A stretch of 64,000 nt of DNA. Source: Sphingomonas sp. Leaf17 (lineage in GTDB: Bacteria; Pseudomonadota; Alphaproteobacteria; Sphingomonadales; Sphingomonadaceae). The notes under the pieces are model-generated. The model was not told the DNA's origin. It saw only the letters and a list, made by a program, of their open reading frames with translations, and did no database searches. The stretch is taken from NCBI RefSeq assembly GCF_001421505.1, contig NZ_LMKL01000005.1:124001-188000 (forward strand). The letters run 5' to 3'. Of this stretch, positions 1-9,268 are shown piece by piece (position 1 is the first letter of the stretch; every line of letters starts with the position of its first letter). Position numbers and translations under genes: made by a program.

Positions 1-1469
1 TTGGCGGCGGCACGGCCGGATGGATGGCGGCGGCGATGCTCGCGCGCTTCCTGGAGGCTGGCTGGACCATCCGGCTGGTGGAAAGCGATGCGATCGGCAC
101 GGTCGGCGTCGGCGAGGCGACGATCCCGCAGATCCGCCTGTTCAACGCCGCGCTTGGCATCGACGAGGGCGATTTCCTGCGCGCCACAAAGGGCACGATC
201 AAGCTTGGCATCGAGTTTGCCGGCTGGACCACCCCGAACGCCCGCTACATGCACGGCTTCGGCGCGGTCGGACGGCCGCTTGGCCTGATCGGCTTCCACC
301 AGTACTGGCTGCGCGCGAACGCCAAGGCCAAGGTACAACCGTTCGGCGACTATGCCCCGAACATCACCGCCGCCTATGCCGGACGCCACGCCCCGGCGCG
401 GGGACCGACGCCCCTGCCCTATGCCTATCATTTCGACGCCGGCCTTTATGCCGGCTATCTTCGCACGCTGGCCGAGGCGCGCGGCGTGAAGCGGACCGAG
501 GGGCGGGTCGTCGCGGTCGATCGCGACGCCGCCACCGGCGATATTACCGCCGTCACGCTCGACGATCAGCGCCGCGTGGCGGGCGATCTCTTCGTCGACT
601 GCACGGGGTTTCGCGCGCTGCTGCTCGGCCGGACGCTGGATGTGGGGTTCGACGATTGGTCGTACTGGCTGCCCTGCGACCGGGCAATGGCGGTACCCTG
701 CGCCCGTGTCGCCGATCCCGTGCCCTATACCCGCGCGACCGCGCGCGCCGCCGGCTGGCAATGGCGGATCCCGCTTCAGCACCGGACCGGCAACGGGCTG
801 GTCTATGCCAGCGCGTTCCTCAGCGACGACGAGGCCGCCGCCACCTTGCTCGGCAATCTCGACGGTGCCGCGCTTGGCGATCCGCGCCCTATACGCTTCA
901 CGGCGGGCAAGCGGCGCGCGTTCTGGTCGCACAACTGCATCGCGATCGGGCTGGCGAGCGGGTTTCTGGAGCCGCTGGAATCGACCAGCATCCACCTCGT
1001 CCAGACCGCGATCGCCCGGTTGTTGCAAAACCTGCCCGGCCCGGGGACCAACGACGCCGCCCGCCATGCCTACAACCGCCAGACGCACCGCGAATATGAC
1101 CGGATCCGCGATTTCCTGATCCTCCACTACCACGCCAACCGCCGCGACGAACCGATGTGGCGGGCGGCGCGCGCCATGGCGCTGCCCAAAGATCTGACAG
1201 CCAAACTGGCGCTGTGGCGCGAACGGGCGCAAGTGTCGCGGGAGGACGATGAGCTGTTTACCGAAGCCGGCTGGACGCAGGTGCTGATCGGTCAGGATAT
1301 CCTGCCCGATGCCTGGCACCCGCTGGCCGATCAGGTCGCGTCCGACGATCTGTCCGTTTTCCTCAATACCGCAGCGACGATGGCCGCGCGTGTCGCCACC
1401 AGCCTGCCCGCCCATGCCGACCTGCTGCGCGCGCTCGCCGCCGCCCCGAACCGGAGCCTTCCCGCATGA
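1..1469 (+). CDS. Flavin-dependent tryptophan-halogenase-like protein (5' end cut by window)
   Basis: Belongs to the PrnA/RebH-like FAD-dependent halogenase family. The reading frame is open to the left edge and begins inside the dinucleotide-binding motif (GGGTAGWM), so only a few N-terminal residues are missing. Family hallmarks are intact: GVGEATIP, the lysine in GTIKLGIEF that aligns with the PrnA catalytic lysine, the WQWRIP form of the WxWxIP halogenase motif, and the glutamate in FLEPLEST. This suggests a competent halogenase active site. The stop overlaps the next start by 4 bases (ATGA), so it is translationally coupled to the amylase gene. Such genes recur beside TonB-dependent receptor/glycan-uptake loci in sphingomonads and Caulobacter, with unknown substrate; free tryptophan is not implied by context. 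Confidence 0.88.
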   Translation, partial: GGGTAGWMAAAMLARFLEAGWTIRLVESDAIGTVGVGEATIPQIRLFNAALGIDEGDFLRATKGTIKLGIEFAGWTTPNARYMHGFGAVGRPLGLIGFHQYWLRANAKAKVQPFGDYAPNITAAYAGRHAPARGPTPLPYAYHFDAGLYAGYLRTLAEARGVKRTEGRVVAVDRDAATGDITAVTLDDQRRVAGDLFVDCTGFRALLLGRTLDVGFDDWSYWLPCDRAMAVPCARVADPVPYTRATARAAGWQWRIPLQHRTGNGLVYASAFLSDDEAAATLLGNLDGAALGDPRPIRFTAGKRRAFWSHNCIAIGLASGFLEPLESTSIHLVQTAIARLLQNLPGPGTNDAARHAYNRQTHREYDRIRDFLILHYHANRRDEPMWRAARAMALPKDLTAKLALWRERAQVSREDDELFTEAGWTQVLIGQDILPDAWHPLADQVASDDLSVFLNTAATMAARVATSLPAHADLLRALAAAPNRSLPA

Positions 1470-3295
1470 CCTTACGCCTTGCCGCCGCCCTGCTGGCCGC
1501 GACCACCCTTGCGACACCCGTCGCGGCCGCCGCCGATGCACCGGCGGTGACGCGGGACTACCGCGCCCGCCTGCCGCAGGACGAGGTCATCTATTTCGTG
1601 CTGCCCGACCGGTTCGAAAATGGCGACCCGTCGAACGATCGCGGCGGCCTGTCCGGCGGGCCGCTAACCACCGGCTTCGATCCGACCCACAAGGGCTTCT
1701 ATCACGGCGGTGACCTGAAGGGGCTGACCGAGCGGCTGGACTATATCCAGTCGCTCGGGGCGACCGCGATCTGGCTTGGCCCCATCTTCCAGAACAAGGC
1801 GGTGCAGGGCGCGAAGGGTCGGGAGTCCGCCGGCTATCACGGCTACTGGATCACCGACTTCACCCGCGTCGACCCGCATCTGGGGACCGAGGCCGACATG
1901 AAGGCGTTCGTCGACGCCGCGCATGGCCGGGGGATGAAGGTCTATATGGACATTATCGTCAACCACACCGCCGACGTGATCCAATTCCACGAATGCGGCG
2001 AGGGCACGCCCTGTCCCTATCGCGACCGGGCAACATACCCCTATCAGCGCAAGGGCGGCGTGTCGGGCAAGCCGATCAACCCCGGCTTCGCTGGTGAGGA
2101 CGTGCAGACCCCCGCCAATTTCGCCAAACTGACCAACCCGTCCTATGCCTACACCCCCTATGTACCCGCCGGCGAGGCACAGGCGAAGACTCCGGCATGG
2201 CTGAACGACGTGACGCTTTATCATAATCGCGGCAATTCGACCTTTGCCGGCGAAAGCTCGACGATGGGCGATTTCTCCGGCCTCGACGATCTGATGACCG
2301 AAAACCCACGCGTGATCGCCGGCATGATCGACATTTTCGGCGGCTGGATCGACCGTTACGGCGTCGACGGCTTCCGGGTCGATACCGCCAAGCACGTGAA
2401 CCCCGCTTTCTGGCGCAGCTTCGTCCCCGCGATGCAGGCCCGCGCGGCCGCACGCGGCATCCCGAACTTCCATATCTTCGGCGAAGTCACGTCGGGCATG
2501 GAGCCGGGCTATCTCGCACGCTGGACCAGGATCGCCAGCTATCCGGCCGTCCTCGACTTCGCGTTCCAGACCGCAATCCAGCAGGTCGTGGGGGAAAACA
2601 AGCCGACCAGCGTGCTGGCCAGCCTGTTCGAGGGCGACGTGCTCTACGCCAGGGGTGAGGACACGGCGGCGATCCTGCCGACCTTCACCGGCAACCACGA
2701 CCACGGCCGTTTCGCCCGCGACGTCCGCCTCGGCAACCCCCAAGCCTCGGATGCGGAAATCCTGTCGCGCGTCGAACTGGGCAACGCGATGCTGATGCTC
2801 CTGCGCGGCGTCCCCACGATCTATTCGGGCGATGAGCAGGGGTTTGCCGGCGACGGCAACGATCAGGACGCGCGCGAGGACATGTTCGCCAGCCGCGTCG
2901 CGGTCTACAACGACAACGCGCTCGTCGGCACCAGCAAGACGACGGCGACCGCCAGCTTCGACCCGCGCCACCCGCTCTACCGTCAGATCGCGATGCTCGC
3001 CCGGCTGCGGACCACCACTCCCGCGTTGACCCGTGGCCGTCAGATGCTCCGCGCGGCCGGCGACGCACCCGGCCTGTTCGCGGTGTCGCGGTTCGACCCG
3101 ACCACGGGGCGCGAAGTGCTGATCGCCTTCAACACGACGCCTGCGCCGATCACCCAGGCGGTGGAGGTGGACACCGCCTCCACGCGCTTTACGACGCTGG
3201 CCGGACGCTGCGCCCCCCGTGCGGCGGCACCGGGCAGCGTGATGCTGACCCTGCCCGCATTCGGCTATACCGTGTGCGCTGCGGAGAAGAACTGA
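1466..3295 (+). CDS. Secreted GH13 alpha-amylase family enzyme
   Basis: Hydrolyses alpha-1,4-glucan or maltodextrin. A signal peptide occupies about residues 1-22 (MTLRLAAALLAATTLATPVAAA), so it acts in the periplasm or outside. The GH13 barrel motifs are present: region I DIIVNHTAD, nucleophile D306 in DGFRVDTAK, acid/base E340 in IFGEVTSG, and transition-state stabiliser D412 in TGNHDHGRF. All three catalytic residues are intact. The 609-residue length fits a neopullulanase/cyclomaltodextrinase-like or SusA-like enzyme; exact specificity cannot be read from sequence. The start overlaps the halogenase stop (ATGA), and the next gene starts one base after its stop, so it lies within a tight operon. 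Confidence 0.92.
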   Translation: MTLRLAAALLAATTLATPVAAAADAPAVTRDYRARLPQDEVIYFVLPDRFENGDPSNDRGGLSGGPLTTGFDPTHKGFYHGGDLKGLTERLDYIQSLGATAIWLGPIFQNKAVQGAKGRESAGYHGYWITDFTRVDPHLGTEADMKAFVDAAHGRGMKVYMDIIVNHTADVIQFHECGEGTPCPYRDRATYPYQRKGGVSGKPINPGFAGEDVQTPANFAKLTNPSYAYTPYVPAGEAQAKTPAWLNDVTLYHNRGNSTFAGESSTMGDFSGLDDLMTENPRVIAGMIDIFGGWIDRYGVDGFRVDTAKHVNPAFWRSFVPAMQARAAARGIPNFHIFGEVTSGMEPGYLARWTRIASYPAVLDFAFQTAIQQVVGENKPTSVLASLFEGDVLYARGEDTAAILPTFTGNHDHGRFARDVRLGNPQASDAEILSRVELGNAMLMLLRGVPTIYSGDEQGFAGDGNDQDAREDMFASRVAVYNDNALVGTSKTTATASFDPRHPLYRQIAMLARLRTTTPALTRGRQMLRAAGDAPGLFAVSRFDPTTGREVLIAFNTTPAPITQAVEVDTASTRFTTLAGRCAPRAAAPGSVMLTLPAFGYTVCAAEKN

Positions 3296-3296
3296 C

Positions 3297-4922
3297 ATGC
3301 CCCAGACCGATCGCCTGCCCGCTGCCCTGCCCGACCGCCCCTGGTGGAAGGGCGCGGTGATCTATCAGATCTATCCGCGCTCCTTTGCCGACTCCAACGG
3401 CGACGGGATCGGCGACCTGAACGGCATCACCGCGCATCTCCCATACGTCGCCAGTCTTGGGGTCGACGCGATCTGGCTGTCCCCGTTCTTCACATCGCCG
3501 ATGAAGGATTTCGGCTATGACGTTGCGGACTATCGCGATGTCGATGCGATCTTTGGCACGCTCGTCGATTTCGACGCCCTGATGGCACGCGCCCACAAAC
3601 TGGGGCTGAAGGTCATCATCGACCAGGTCTACAGCCATACCAGCGACGAGCATCCTTGGTTCACCGAAAGCCGATCGAGCCGCGACAACCCCAAGGCCGA
3701 CTGGTATGTCTGGGCCGATGCCAAGGCCGATGGCAGCCCGCCGTCGAACTGGCAGTCGGTCTTCGGCGGCCCGGCCTGGACCTGGGATGCCCGTCGCCGG
3801 CAATATTATCTTCACAACTTCTTGAAGGAACAGCCGCAACTCCATGTTCATAATGGCGAAGTTCAAGATGAACTGATCGACACCGCGCGGTTCTGGCTCG
3901 ACCGCGGCGTGGACGGTTTCCGGCTCGATGCGATCAATTTCACGATGCACGAACCGGCGCTGACCGATAACCCGCCAGCCCCGCCGACGAACCGCGTCCG
4001 CACCCGACCGTTCGACTTCCAGCTGAAGGTCAACAATCAGAGCCACGCCGACATCCCGCTGTTCCTCGAACGGATCCGGGCCTTGCTCGACACCTATGGC
4101 GACCGGTTCACCGTGGCGGAGGTCGGCGGGGACGACAGCGAACGCGAGATGAAGCTGTTCACCGCCGGCGAAACGCGGCTGAACAGCGCCTACAGCTTCG
4201 ACTTCCTCTACGCGCCCGCGCTCGACCCGCAGACCGTCGCCGCCTCGACCCGCGTCTGGCCCGAGGATGCGGCGGCTGGCTGGCCAAGCTGGGCGTTCGA
4301 GAACCACGATGCCCCGCGCGCCATTTCCCGGTGGGGGGCGACCGACCGCACCGCCTTCGCCGCCATGAAGATGCTGCTGCTGCTGTCCTTACGCGGCAAT
4401 GTGTTCCTATATTATGGCGAGGAACTGGGCCTGCCGCAGGTCGACGTCCCCTTCGAGTTGCTTCAGGACCCCGAGGCGATCGCGAACTGGCCGCTCACCC
4501 TGTCGCGCGATGGCGCGCGGACGCCAATGCCCTGGATCGCCGACGCGCCCAATGCCGGCTTCGGATCGGGCACGCCGTGGCTGCCGGTCGGCCCGGAGCA
4601 TATTCCGCTGGCCGTCGACCGGCAGGAGGCGGATCCTCGTGCCCTGCTCCACCTGACCCGCCGGCTCATCGCGCTGCGTCGCGACAACCCGGCACTGGCT
4701 GCGGGGGACCTGACGCTGGTCGAGGTCGGAGCCACGATGCTCGTATTCGAACGCCGCGTTGCGGACCAGACCCTGCTCTGTGCGTTCAACATGGGGCCGG
4801 AACCGACCATCTGGCGGCCGATCGACCCTGATACCTGGCGGCAGCTGGAAGTCGTAAACGACGTGAATAGCTGGCATTTCAATGGATACGGCGCAATCGT
4901 CGCCGAAAGGATTGCATCATGA
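3297..4922 (+). CDS. GH13 alpha-glucosidase (oligo-1,6-glucosidase type)
   Basis: Cleaves glucose from maltooligosaccharides. At 541 residues with no signal peptide it is predicted cytoplasmic. The N-terminus carries the typical WWKGAVIYQIYPRSFAD block, followed by DQVYSHTSDEHPWF (region I), nucleophile D211 in DGFRLDAINF, acid/base E275 in VAEVGG and D338 in ENHDAPR. The calcium/substrate loop DSNGDGIGDL is also typical of alpha-glucosidases. The gene lies one base after the upstream amylase stop and overlaps the GH97 start by 4 bases. Together with its neighbours it would finish degradation of imported maltodextrins to glucose. Confidence 0.92.
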   Translation: MPQTDRLPAALPDRPWWKGAVIYQIYPRSFADSNGDGIGDLNGITAHLPYVASLGVDAIWLSPFFTSPMKDFGYDVADYRDVDAIFGTLVDFDALMARAHKLGLKVIIDQVYSHTSDEHPWFTESRSSRDNPKADWYVWADAKADGSPPSNWQSVFGGPAWTWDARRRQYYLHNFLKEQPQLHVHNGEVQDELIDTARFWLDRGVDGFRLDAINFTMHEPALTDNPPAPPTNRVRTRPFDFQLKVNNQSHADIPLFLERIRALLDTYGDRFTVAEVGGDDSEREMKLFTAGETRLNSAYSFDFLYAPALDPQTVAASTRVWPEDAAAGWPSWAFENHDAPRAISRWGATDRTAFAAMKMLLLLSLRGNVFLYYGEELGLPQVDVPFELLQDPEAIANWPLTLSRDGARTPMPWIADAPNAGFGSGTPWLPVGPEHIPLAVDRQEADPRALLHLTRRLIALRRDNPALAAGDLTLVEVGATMLVFERRVADQTLLCAFNMGPEPTIWRPIDPDTWRQLEVVNDVNSWHFNGYGAIVAERIAS

Positions 4923-6997
4923 AATTTCTCGCATCCACCGCGCTCGCGCTGACCCTGCTCGCCACCGGCGCGACCGCACAGGACGCGCCGACCGTCAACG
5001 AGACGATCAAGCCACAGCCGCCGGTCGTCATCCCCAGCGCGACCGTGACCTCGCCCGACGGCAACATCGTCGTCACCGTCGCGACCGATCCCGAAGGCCA
5101 CACGGTCTATTCGGTAACGCGCAAGGGCGAACTGATCGTCGCGCCGTCGCGGCTCGGCTTCCTGCTGACCGACCAGCCCAAGCTCGATCGCAACATGCAG
5201 ATCACTTCGGCGAAAGAGACGAAGTCCGACACCAGCTGGACGCAGCCGTATGGCGAATGGAAGACGATCCGCAACAATCACAAGGAACTGCGCGTCCGCG
5301 TGACCGAGGCGACCAGCTTGCACCGGATGATGGACATCGTGTTCCGGGTCGAGGACAGCGGGGTCGGCTTTCGCTACGAACTGCCCGCACAGCCCAACCT
5401 GACTCATGCCAATATCGCGGAGGAACTGACCCAGTTCGCCTTTGCCGATCAGGCGACGGCATGGTGGATCCCCGCGTTCGAGTGGAACCGTGAGGAATAT
5501 CTCTACAACACCACCCCGCTGAAGGACGTCGGCACCGCACAGACGCCGATGACGCTGAAGCTGGCCAGCGGCACGCACGTCGCGCTGCACGAGGCGGCGC
5601 TGGTCGATTATTCGGGGATGCAGGTCGCCAAGGTCGAGGGTAATACGTTGAAGGCCGTGCTGATGCCGGGCGCAGGCGCCGCCAAGGTCAGCCGCGACCT
5701 GCCGTTCGCAACACCGTGGCGGACGATGATTATCTCGGACGACGCGCCCGGTCTCTACATGAGCCACCTGGAGCTGAACCTCAACGAACCCAACAAACTG
5801 GGTGACGTGTCGTGGATCAAGCCCGGCAAATTCGTCGGTGTGTGGTGGAACATGATTACCGGCAAGTGGACCTGGGCGACGGGTCCGAAGCATGGCGCGA
5901 CCAACGCCAATGTGAAGACCTACATCGACTTCGCCAGCGCCAACAAGATTCCGGGCGTACTGGTCGAGGGCTGGAACGTCGGCTGGGACGGCGACTGGTT
6001 CGGCAACGGCAATGCGATGAACTTCTCGCAACCGACGCCGGATTTCGACGCCAAGTATCTGGCGGACTACGCAAAGTCGAAGGGCGTCTATCTGATCGGC
6101 CATCACGAAACGGGCGGATCAGCCAGCCATTACGACAGCCAGCTCGACAGCGCGTTCGCCTTTGCCCGCGACCACGGCGAGCCGGTCGTGAAGACTGGCT
6201 ACGTCACCGACGCCGGCCAGATCGAGCGTGTTGACGCCGACGGCACCCGCAAGCGCGAGTGGCACGAGGGGCAGTGGATGTCGAACCACTATCTGCGCGT
6301 CGTGCAGACCGCCGCCAAGTACAAGGTGTCGATCGACAGCCACGAGCCGTTCAAGGACACCGGCCTGCGTCGCACCTATCCCAACTGGGTCGCTCGCGAA
6401 GGTGCGCGGGGCATGGAATATAACAGCTGGACGGTGAAGAACCCGCCCGAGCATGAGGCGAACCTTGCCTTCACCCGGATGCTCGCCGGGCCGATGGACT
6501 TCACGCCGGGCGTCCTCAGCCTGAAGGGGTCGGATGACAGCGATATCCTGTCGACCATCGCCAAGCAGCTGGCGCTTTACGTCGTGCTGTACTCGCCGGT
6601 CGTGATGGCCGCCGATACGCCCGAGAATTACGCGAAATATCCGGCCGCCTTCCAGTTCATCAAGGACGTGCCGACCGACTGGTCCGACACCCGCGTCCTG
6701 AACGGCGCGGTCGGCGATTACGCGACCTTCGCGCGCAAGGATATGAAGTCCGATGACTGGTATATCGGCAGCGTCACCGACGAGAACCCGCGGTCGATGA
6801 CCATCACGCTCGATTTCCTCGATCCCGGCAAAACCTACACCGCGCAAATCTATCGCGACGGGCCGAACGCGGATTACCGCACCGCGGCGCGTCACGCGAT
6901 CACCATCGAGACGAAAACGGTCCGCAAGGGCGATACGATGGTCATCGCGCTGGCCCCCGGCGGCGGGCAGGCCATCCGTCTGAAGGCGGGCCGGTAA
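4919..6997 (+). CDS. GH97 alpha-glucosidase (SusB-like)
   Basis: A secreted glycoside hydrolase family 97 enzyme of 692 residues, the usual size for SusB relatives. A signal peptide is clear at residues 1-21 (ending TGATAQ). The N-terminal beta-sandwich contains TSPDGNIVVTVATD, the barrel carries GVLVEGWNVGWDGDWFGNG, SIDSHEPFKDTGLRRTYPN and REGARGMEYNSW, and a C-terminal beta domain follows. SusB-type enzymes invert at alpha-glucosidic bonds; glutamates at the expected motifs are present, but the inverting/retaining assignment is an inference. It is the last gene of the operon (ATGA overlap upstream) and is followed by a palindromic repeat. Likely periplasmic release of glucose from maltooligosaccharides. 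Confidence 0.92.
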   Translation: MKFLASTALALTLLATGATAQDAPTVNETIKPQPPVVIPSATVTSPDGNIVVTVATDPEGHTVYSVTRKGELIVAPSRLGFLLTDQPKLDRNMQITSAKETKSDTSWTQPYGEWKTIRNNHKELRVRVTEATSLHRMMDIVFRVEDSGVGFRYELPAQPNLTHANIAEELTQFAFADQATAWWIPAFEWNREEYLYNTTPLKDVGTAQTPMTLKLASGTHVALHEAALVDYSGMQVAKVEGNTLKAVLMPGAGAAKVSRDLPFATPWRTMIISDDAPGLYMSHLELNLNEPNKLGDVSWIKPGKFVGVWWNMITGKWTWATGPKHGATNANVKTYIDFASANKIPGVLVEGWNVGWDGDWFGNGNAMNFSQPTPDFDAKYLADYAKSKGVYLIGHHETGGSASHYDSQLDSAFAFARDHGEPVVKTGYVTDAGQIERVDADGTRKREWHEGQWMSNHYLRVVQTAAKYKVSIDSHEPFKDTGLRRTYPNWVAREGARGMEYNSWTVKNPPEHEANLAFTRMLAGPMDFTPGVLSLKGSDDSDILSTIAKQLALYVVLYSPVVMAADTPENYAKYPAAFQFIKDVPTDWSDTRVLNGAVGDYATFARKDMKSDDWYIGSVTDENPRSMTITLDFLDPGKTYTAQIYRDGPNADYRTAARHAITIETKTVRKGDTMVIALAPGGGQAIRLKAGR

Positions 6998-7004
6998 CGC
7001 AACC

Positions 7005-7086
7005 GTCATCCCGGACCTGATCCGGGATCCAGAGCCACGAGGGATACCCCTTGCAGCTCTGGATCCCGGCGCGCGCCGGGATGACG
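7005..7086. repeat. Dispersed palindromic repeat (GTCATCCCGG family)
   Basis: Inverted repeat in the 95-base gap between the convergent GH97 and M3-peptidase genes. The left arm reads GTCATCCCGGAC..GATCC and the right arm returns as GGATCCCGG..GGGATGACG. Related half-elements occur at 13756 and 53804. It has the form of the short intergenic palindromes scattered in sphingomonad genomes and could also end transcription from both sides. Confidence 0.75.
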
Positions 7087-7092
7087 AGGTCG

Positions 7093-9195
7093 TTACTGCA
7101 CGGGAAAACCCCGCTTCTTCAACAACGCATTCACGTCCGGGTCGCGGCCACGGAAGGCGCGATAGGCCTCGGCCCGGTCGGTTTCGTTGCCGGTCGACAG
7201 CAACAGGGTGGCGAACCGGTCCGCGGTCGGCTTGTCCCACGGACTGCCCGCCTCCTCGAACGCGGCGAAGGTGTCGGCGTCCATCGTTTCGGACCACAGA
7301 TAGCTGTAGTAGCCCGCGGAATAGCTGTCCGACGAGAACAGGTGCTGGAACTGCGGCACCCGGTGACGCATCACCAGTTCCTTGGGCATGCCGATCGCGG
7401 CCAGCGTCTTCGCCTCGAACGCATCGGGGTCGATCACGCCGTCGGGCACGGTATGGATCTTCATGTCGACGATCGCCGACGACAGATATTCGGCGGTCGC
7501 GAACCCCTGATTGAAGGTGCGCGACGTCTCGACCTTGTCGAGCAGATCCTGCGGCATCGCCGCGCCGGTCTGGTAATGGCGAGCATATTTGTCGAGCACG
7601 TCGCGGGTCAGCAGCCAATGCTCGTTCACCTGGCTGGGATATTCCACGAAATCGCGCGGCGTCCCCGCGAGGCCGGGATAATACACGTTCTGCAGCATCG
7701 CATGGATCGCGTGGCCGAATTCGTGGAACAGCGTCTGCGCGTCGTCGAGGCTGATGAGCACCGGCTCGCCCGCCGCGCCCCTGGCGAAGTTGTTGTTGTT
7801 GGACGACAGCACCAGTTGCGCCGGCGGCAGGCCACGCTGGCTGCGATAGGTGTTGGCCCACGCGCCCGACCGCTTGCCCGTCCGCGCGAAATCGTCGCGG
7901 TAGAACAGGCCCACGGGTTTCCCTGCGCGGTCCGTCACGCTCCACACCCGCATGTTCGGCTCGAACACGGGCACGGTGCCGGTGATTTCCTTGAACGTCA
8001 GCCCGTACAGCCGGTTGGCGGCATAGAGCGAACCCTGGATGATGTTGTTCAGCTCGAAATACGGCTTCAGCTGCGCCTGATCGAGATCATAGCGGCTCTT
8101 GCGCACCTTTTCCTGATAGAAGCGATAGTCCCACGGCTCGATCGTCAGCGACGTGCCGGCGATCTTTTGCATGTCGGCCACCTCCTCGGCCACGCGCGCC
8201 TTCGCCGCCGGCCACACCCGCATCATCAGGTCCATCGCCGCCGCCGGCGTCTTCGCCATGGTGTCCTGCATCCGCCAGTCGGCATGCGTCGTAAAACCCA
8301 GCAGGTGCGCACGGTCGGCACGCAGTTTCACGATGGCCGCGATCGTCGCGTTGGTATCATTGGCATCGCCATTGTCGCCACGCCCGACGAACGCGCGCCA
8401 GACCTTCTCGCGCAAAGCCCGGTCGGTGGCGTAGGTCAGCACCGGGTCCACCGCCGACCGCGTGTTGACGATCGCCCAGCCGGGCAACTTACGTTCGACC
8501 GCCGCCGCTTTTGCGACGGCCTTCACGCTGGCGGGCAACCCGGCAAGCTGCGCTTCGTCGGTGACGCTGATCGCGGTACTCTCATCGGCAAGCAGTTTTT
8601 CGGAAAAATTCGAGAATGCCCGCGCAAGCTGCTGATTATACTGACCCAGCTGAACCTTTTGCGCCGGGGTCAGTCTGGCCCCCTGGCGGACATAGCTGTC
8701 GTACATCCGGGTCACGAGCCGCTGCTGCTGCGCATTCAGCCCGCTTGTAGTGCGCGCCTGATAGATCGCGGCGATCCGCGCGAAGAGTTTGGGGTCGAAC
8801 GTGATCGCGTCCGATGCGGCGGAAAAGCGCGGCGACCATTCCCGGTCGAGCGCCTGATAGGCCGGACTGTTCATGTTGCCGGTCATCACCCCGAACAGGG
8901 TCATGACCCGGCCGTACCGCGCGCCCGCCGTCTGCATCGGCACGATCGTGTTGGCGAAGGTCGGCTTGGCGGGATTGTCGGCGATGGCGCGATACTCCGC
9001 CGCGCGTTCCGCCATCGTCGTGTCGAACGCCTGCGGGAACAGCTCGGGCTTCACCTTGTCCCACGGCGGCACCCCGCCAGACGGACCGGTCCAGTCGGCG
9101 AGCAGCGGGTTGGCGGTAGCAACCCCCACCTGCGGACTGGCCAGCGCCGGGGAGGCGAGCAGGATGGTGGAGGCGGCGGCGAAAATCGGATGCAT
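7093..9195 (-). CDS. dcp: Secreted M3 family metallopeptidase (peptidyl-dipeptidase Dcp type)
   Basis: Zinc metallopeptidase that removes dipeptides or short fragments from peptides. The zinc motif HEFGH spans H491-H495 within TLFHEFGHAIH, and the downstream region up to SDSYSAGYYSYLWSE is typical of M3 peptidases. The start at 9195 is chosen over one 11 codons upstream because a GGAG Shine-Dalgarno lies about 7 bases before it and it begins a clean signal peptide (MHPIFAAASTILLASPALA). The protein is 700 residues and probably periplasmic. It is convergent with the glucan operon and is monocistronic. Confidence 0.93.
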   Translation of the reverse strand: MHPIFAAASTILLASPALASPQVGVATANPLLADWTGPSGGVPPWDKVKPELFPQAFDTTMAERAAEYRAIADNPAKPTFANTIVPMQTAGARYGRVMTLFGVMTGNMNSPAYQALDREWSPRFSAASDAITFDPKLFARIAAIYQARTTSGLNAQQQRLVTRMYDSYVRQGARLTPAQKVQLGQYNQQLARAFSNFSEKLLADESTAISVTDEAQLAGLPASVKAVAKAAAVERKLPGWAIVNTRSAVDPVLTYATDRALREKVWRAFVGRGDNGDANDTNATIAAIVKLRADRAHLLGFTTHADWRMQDTMAKTPAAAMDLMMRVWPAAKARVAEEVADMQKIAGTSLTIEPWDYRFYQEKVRKSRYDLDQAQLKPYFELNNIIQGSLYAANRLYGLTFKEITGTVPVFEPNMRVWSVTDRAGKPVGLFYRDDFARTGKRSGAWANTYRSQRGLPPAQLVLSSNNNNFARGAAGEPVLISLDDAQTLFHEFGHAIHAMLQNVYYPGLAGTPRDFVEYPSQVNEHWLLTRDVLDKYARHYQTGAAMPQDLLDKVETSRTFNQGFATAEYLSSAIVDMKIHTVPDGVIDPDAFEAKTLAAIGMPKELVMRHRVPQFQHLFSSDSYSAGYYSYLWSETMDADTFAAFEEAGSPWDKPTADRFATLLLSTGNETDRAEAYRAFRGRDPDVNALLKKRGFPVQ

Positions 9196-9268
9196 GCAGT
9201 ACTCCGGGGGTGACAGGCGGCACAGCATACGCGCTTCACGCCCGCCGCCAACCCGTCACGGCACCCCA

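Noticed and set aside
1..1469. Assignment of the halogenase to tryptophan itself
   Set aside because: Active-site motifs fit the family but the operon context gives no support for tryptophan as substrate, so only the family level is claimed.
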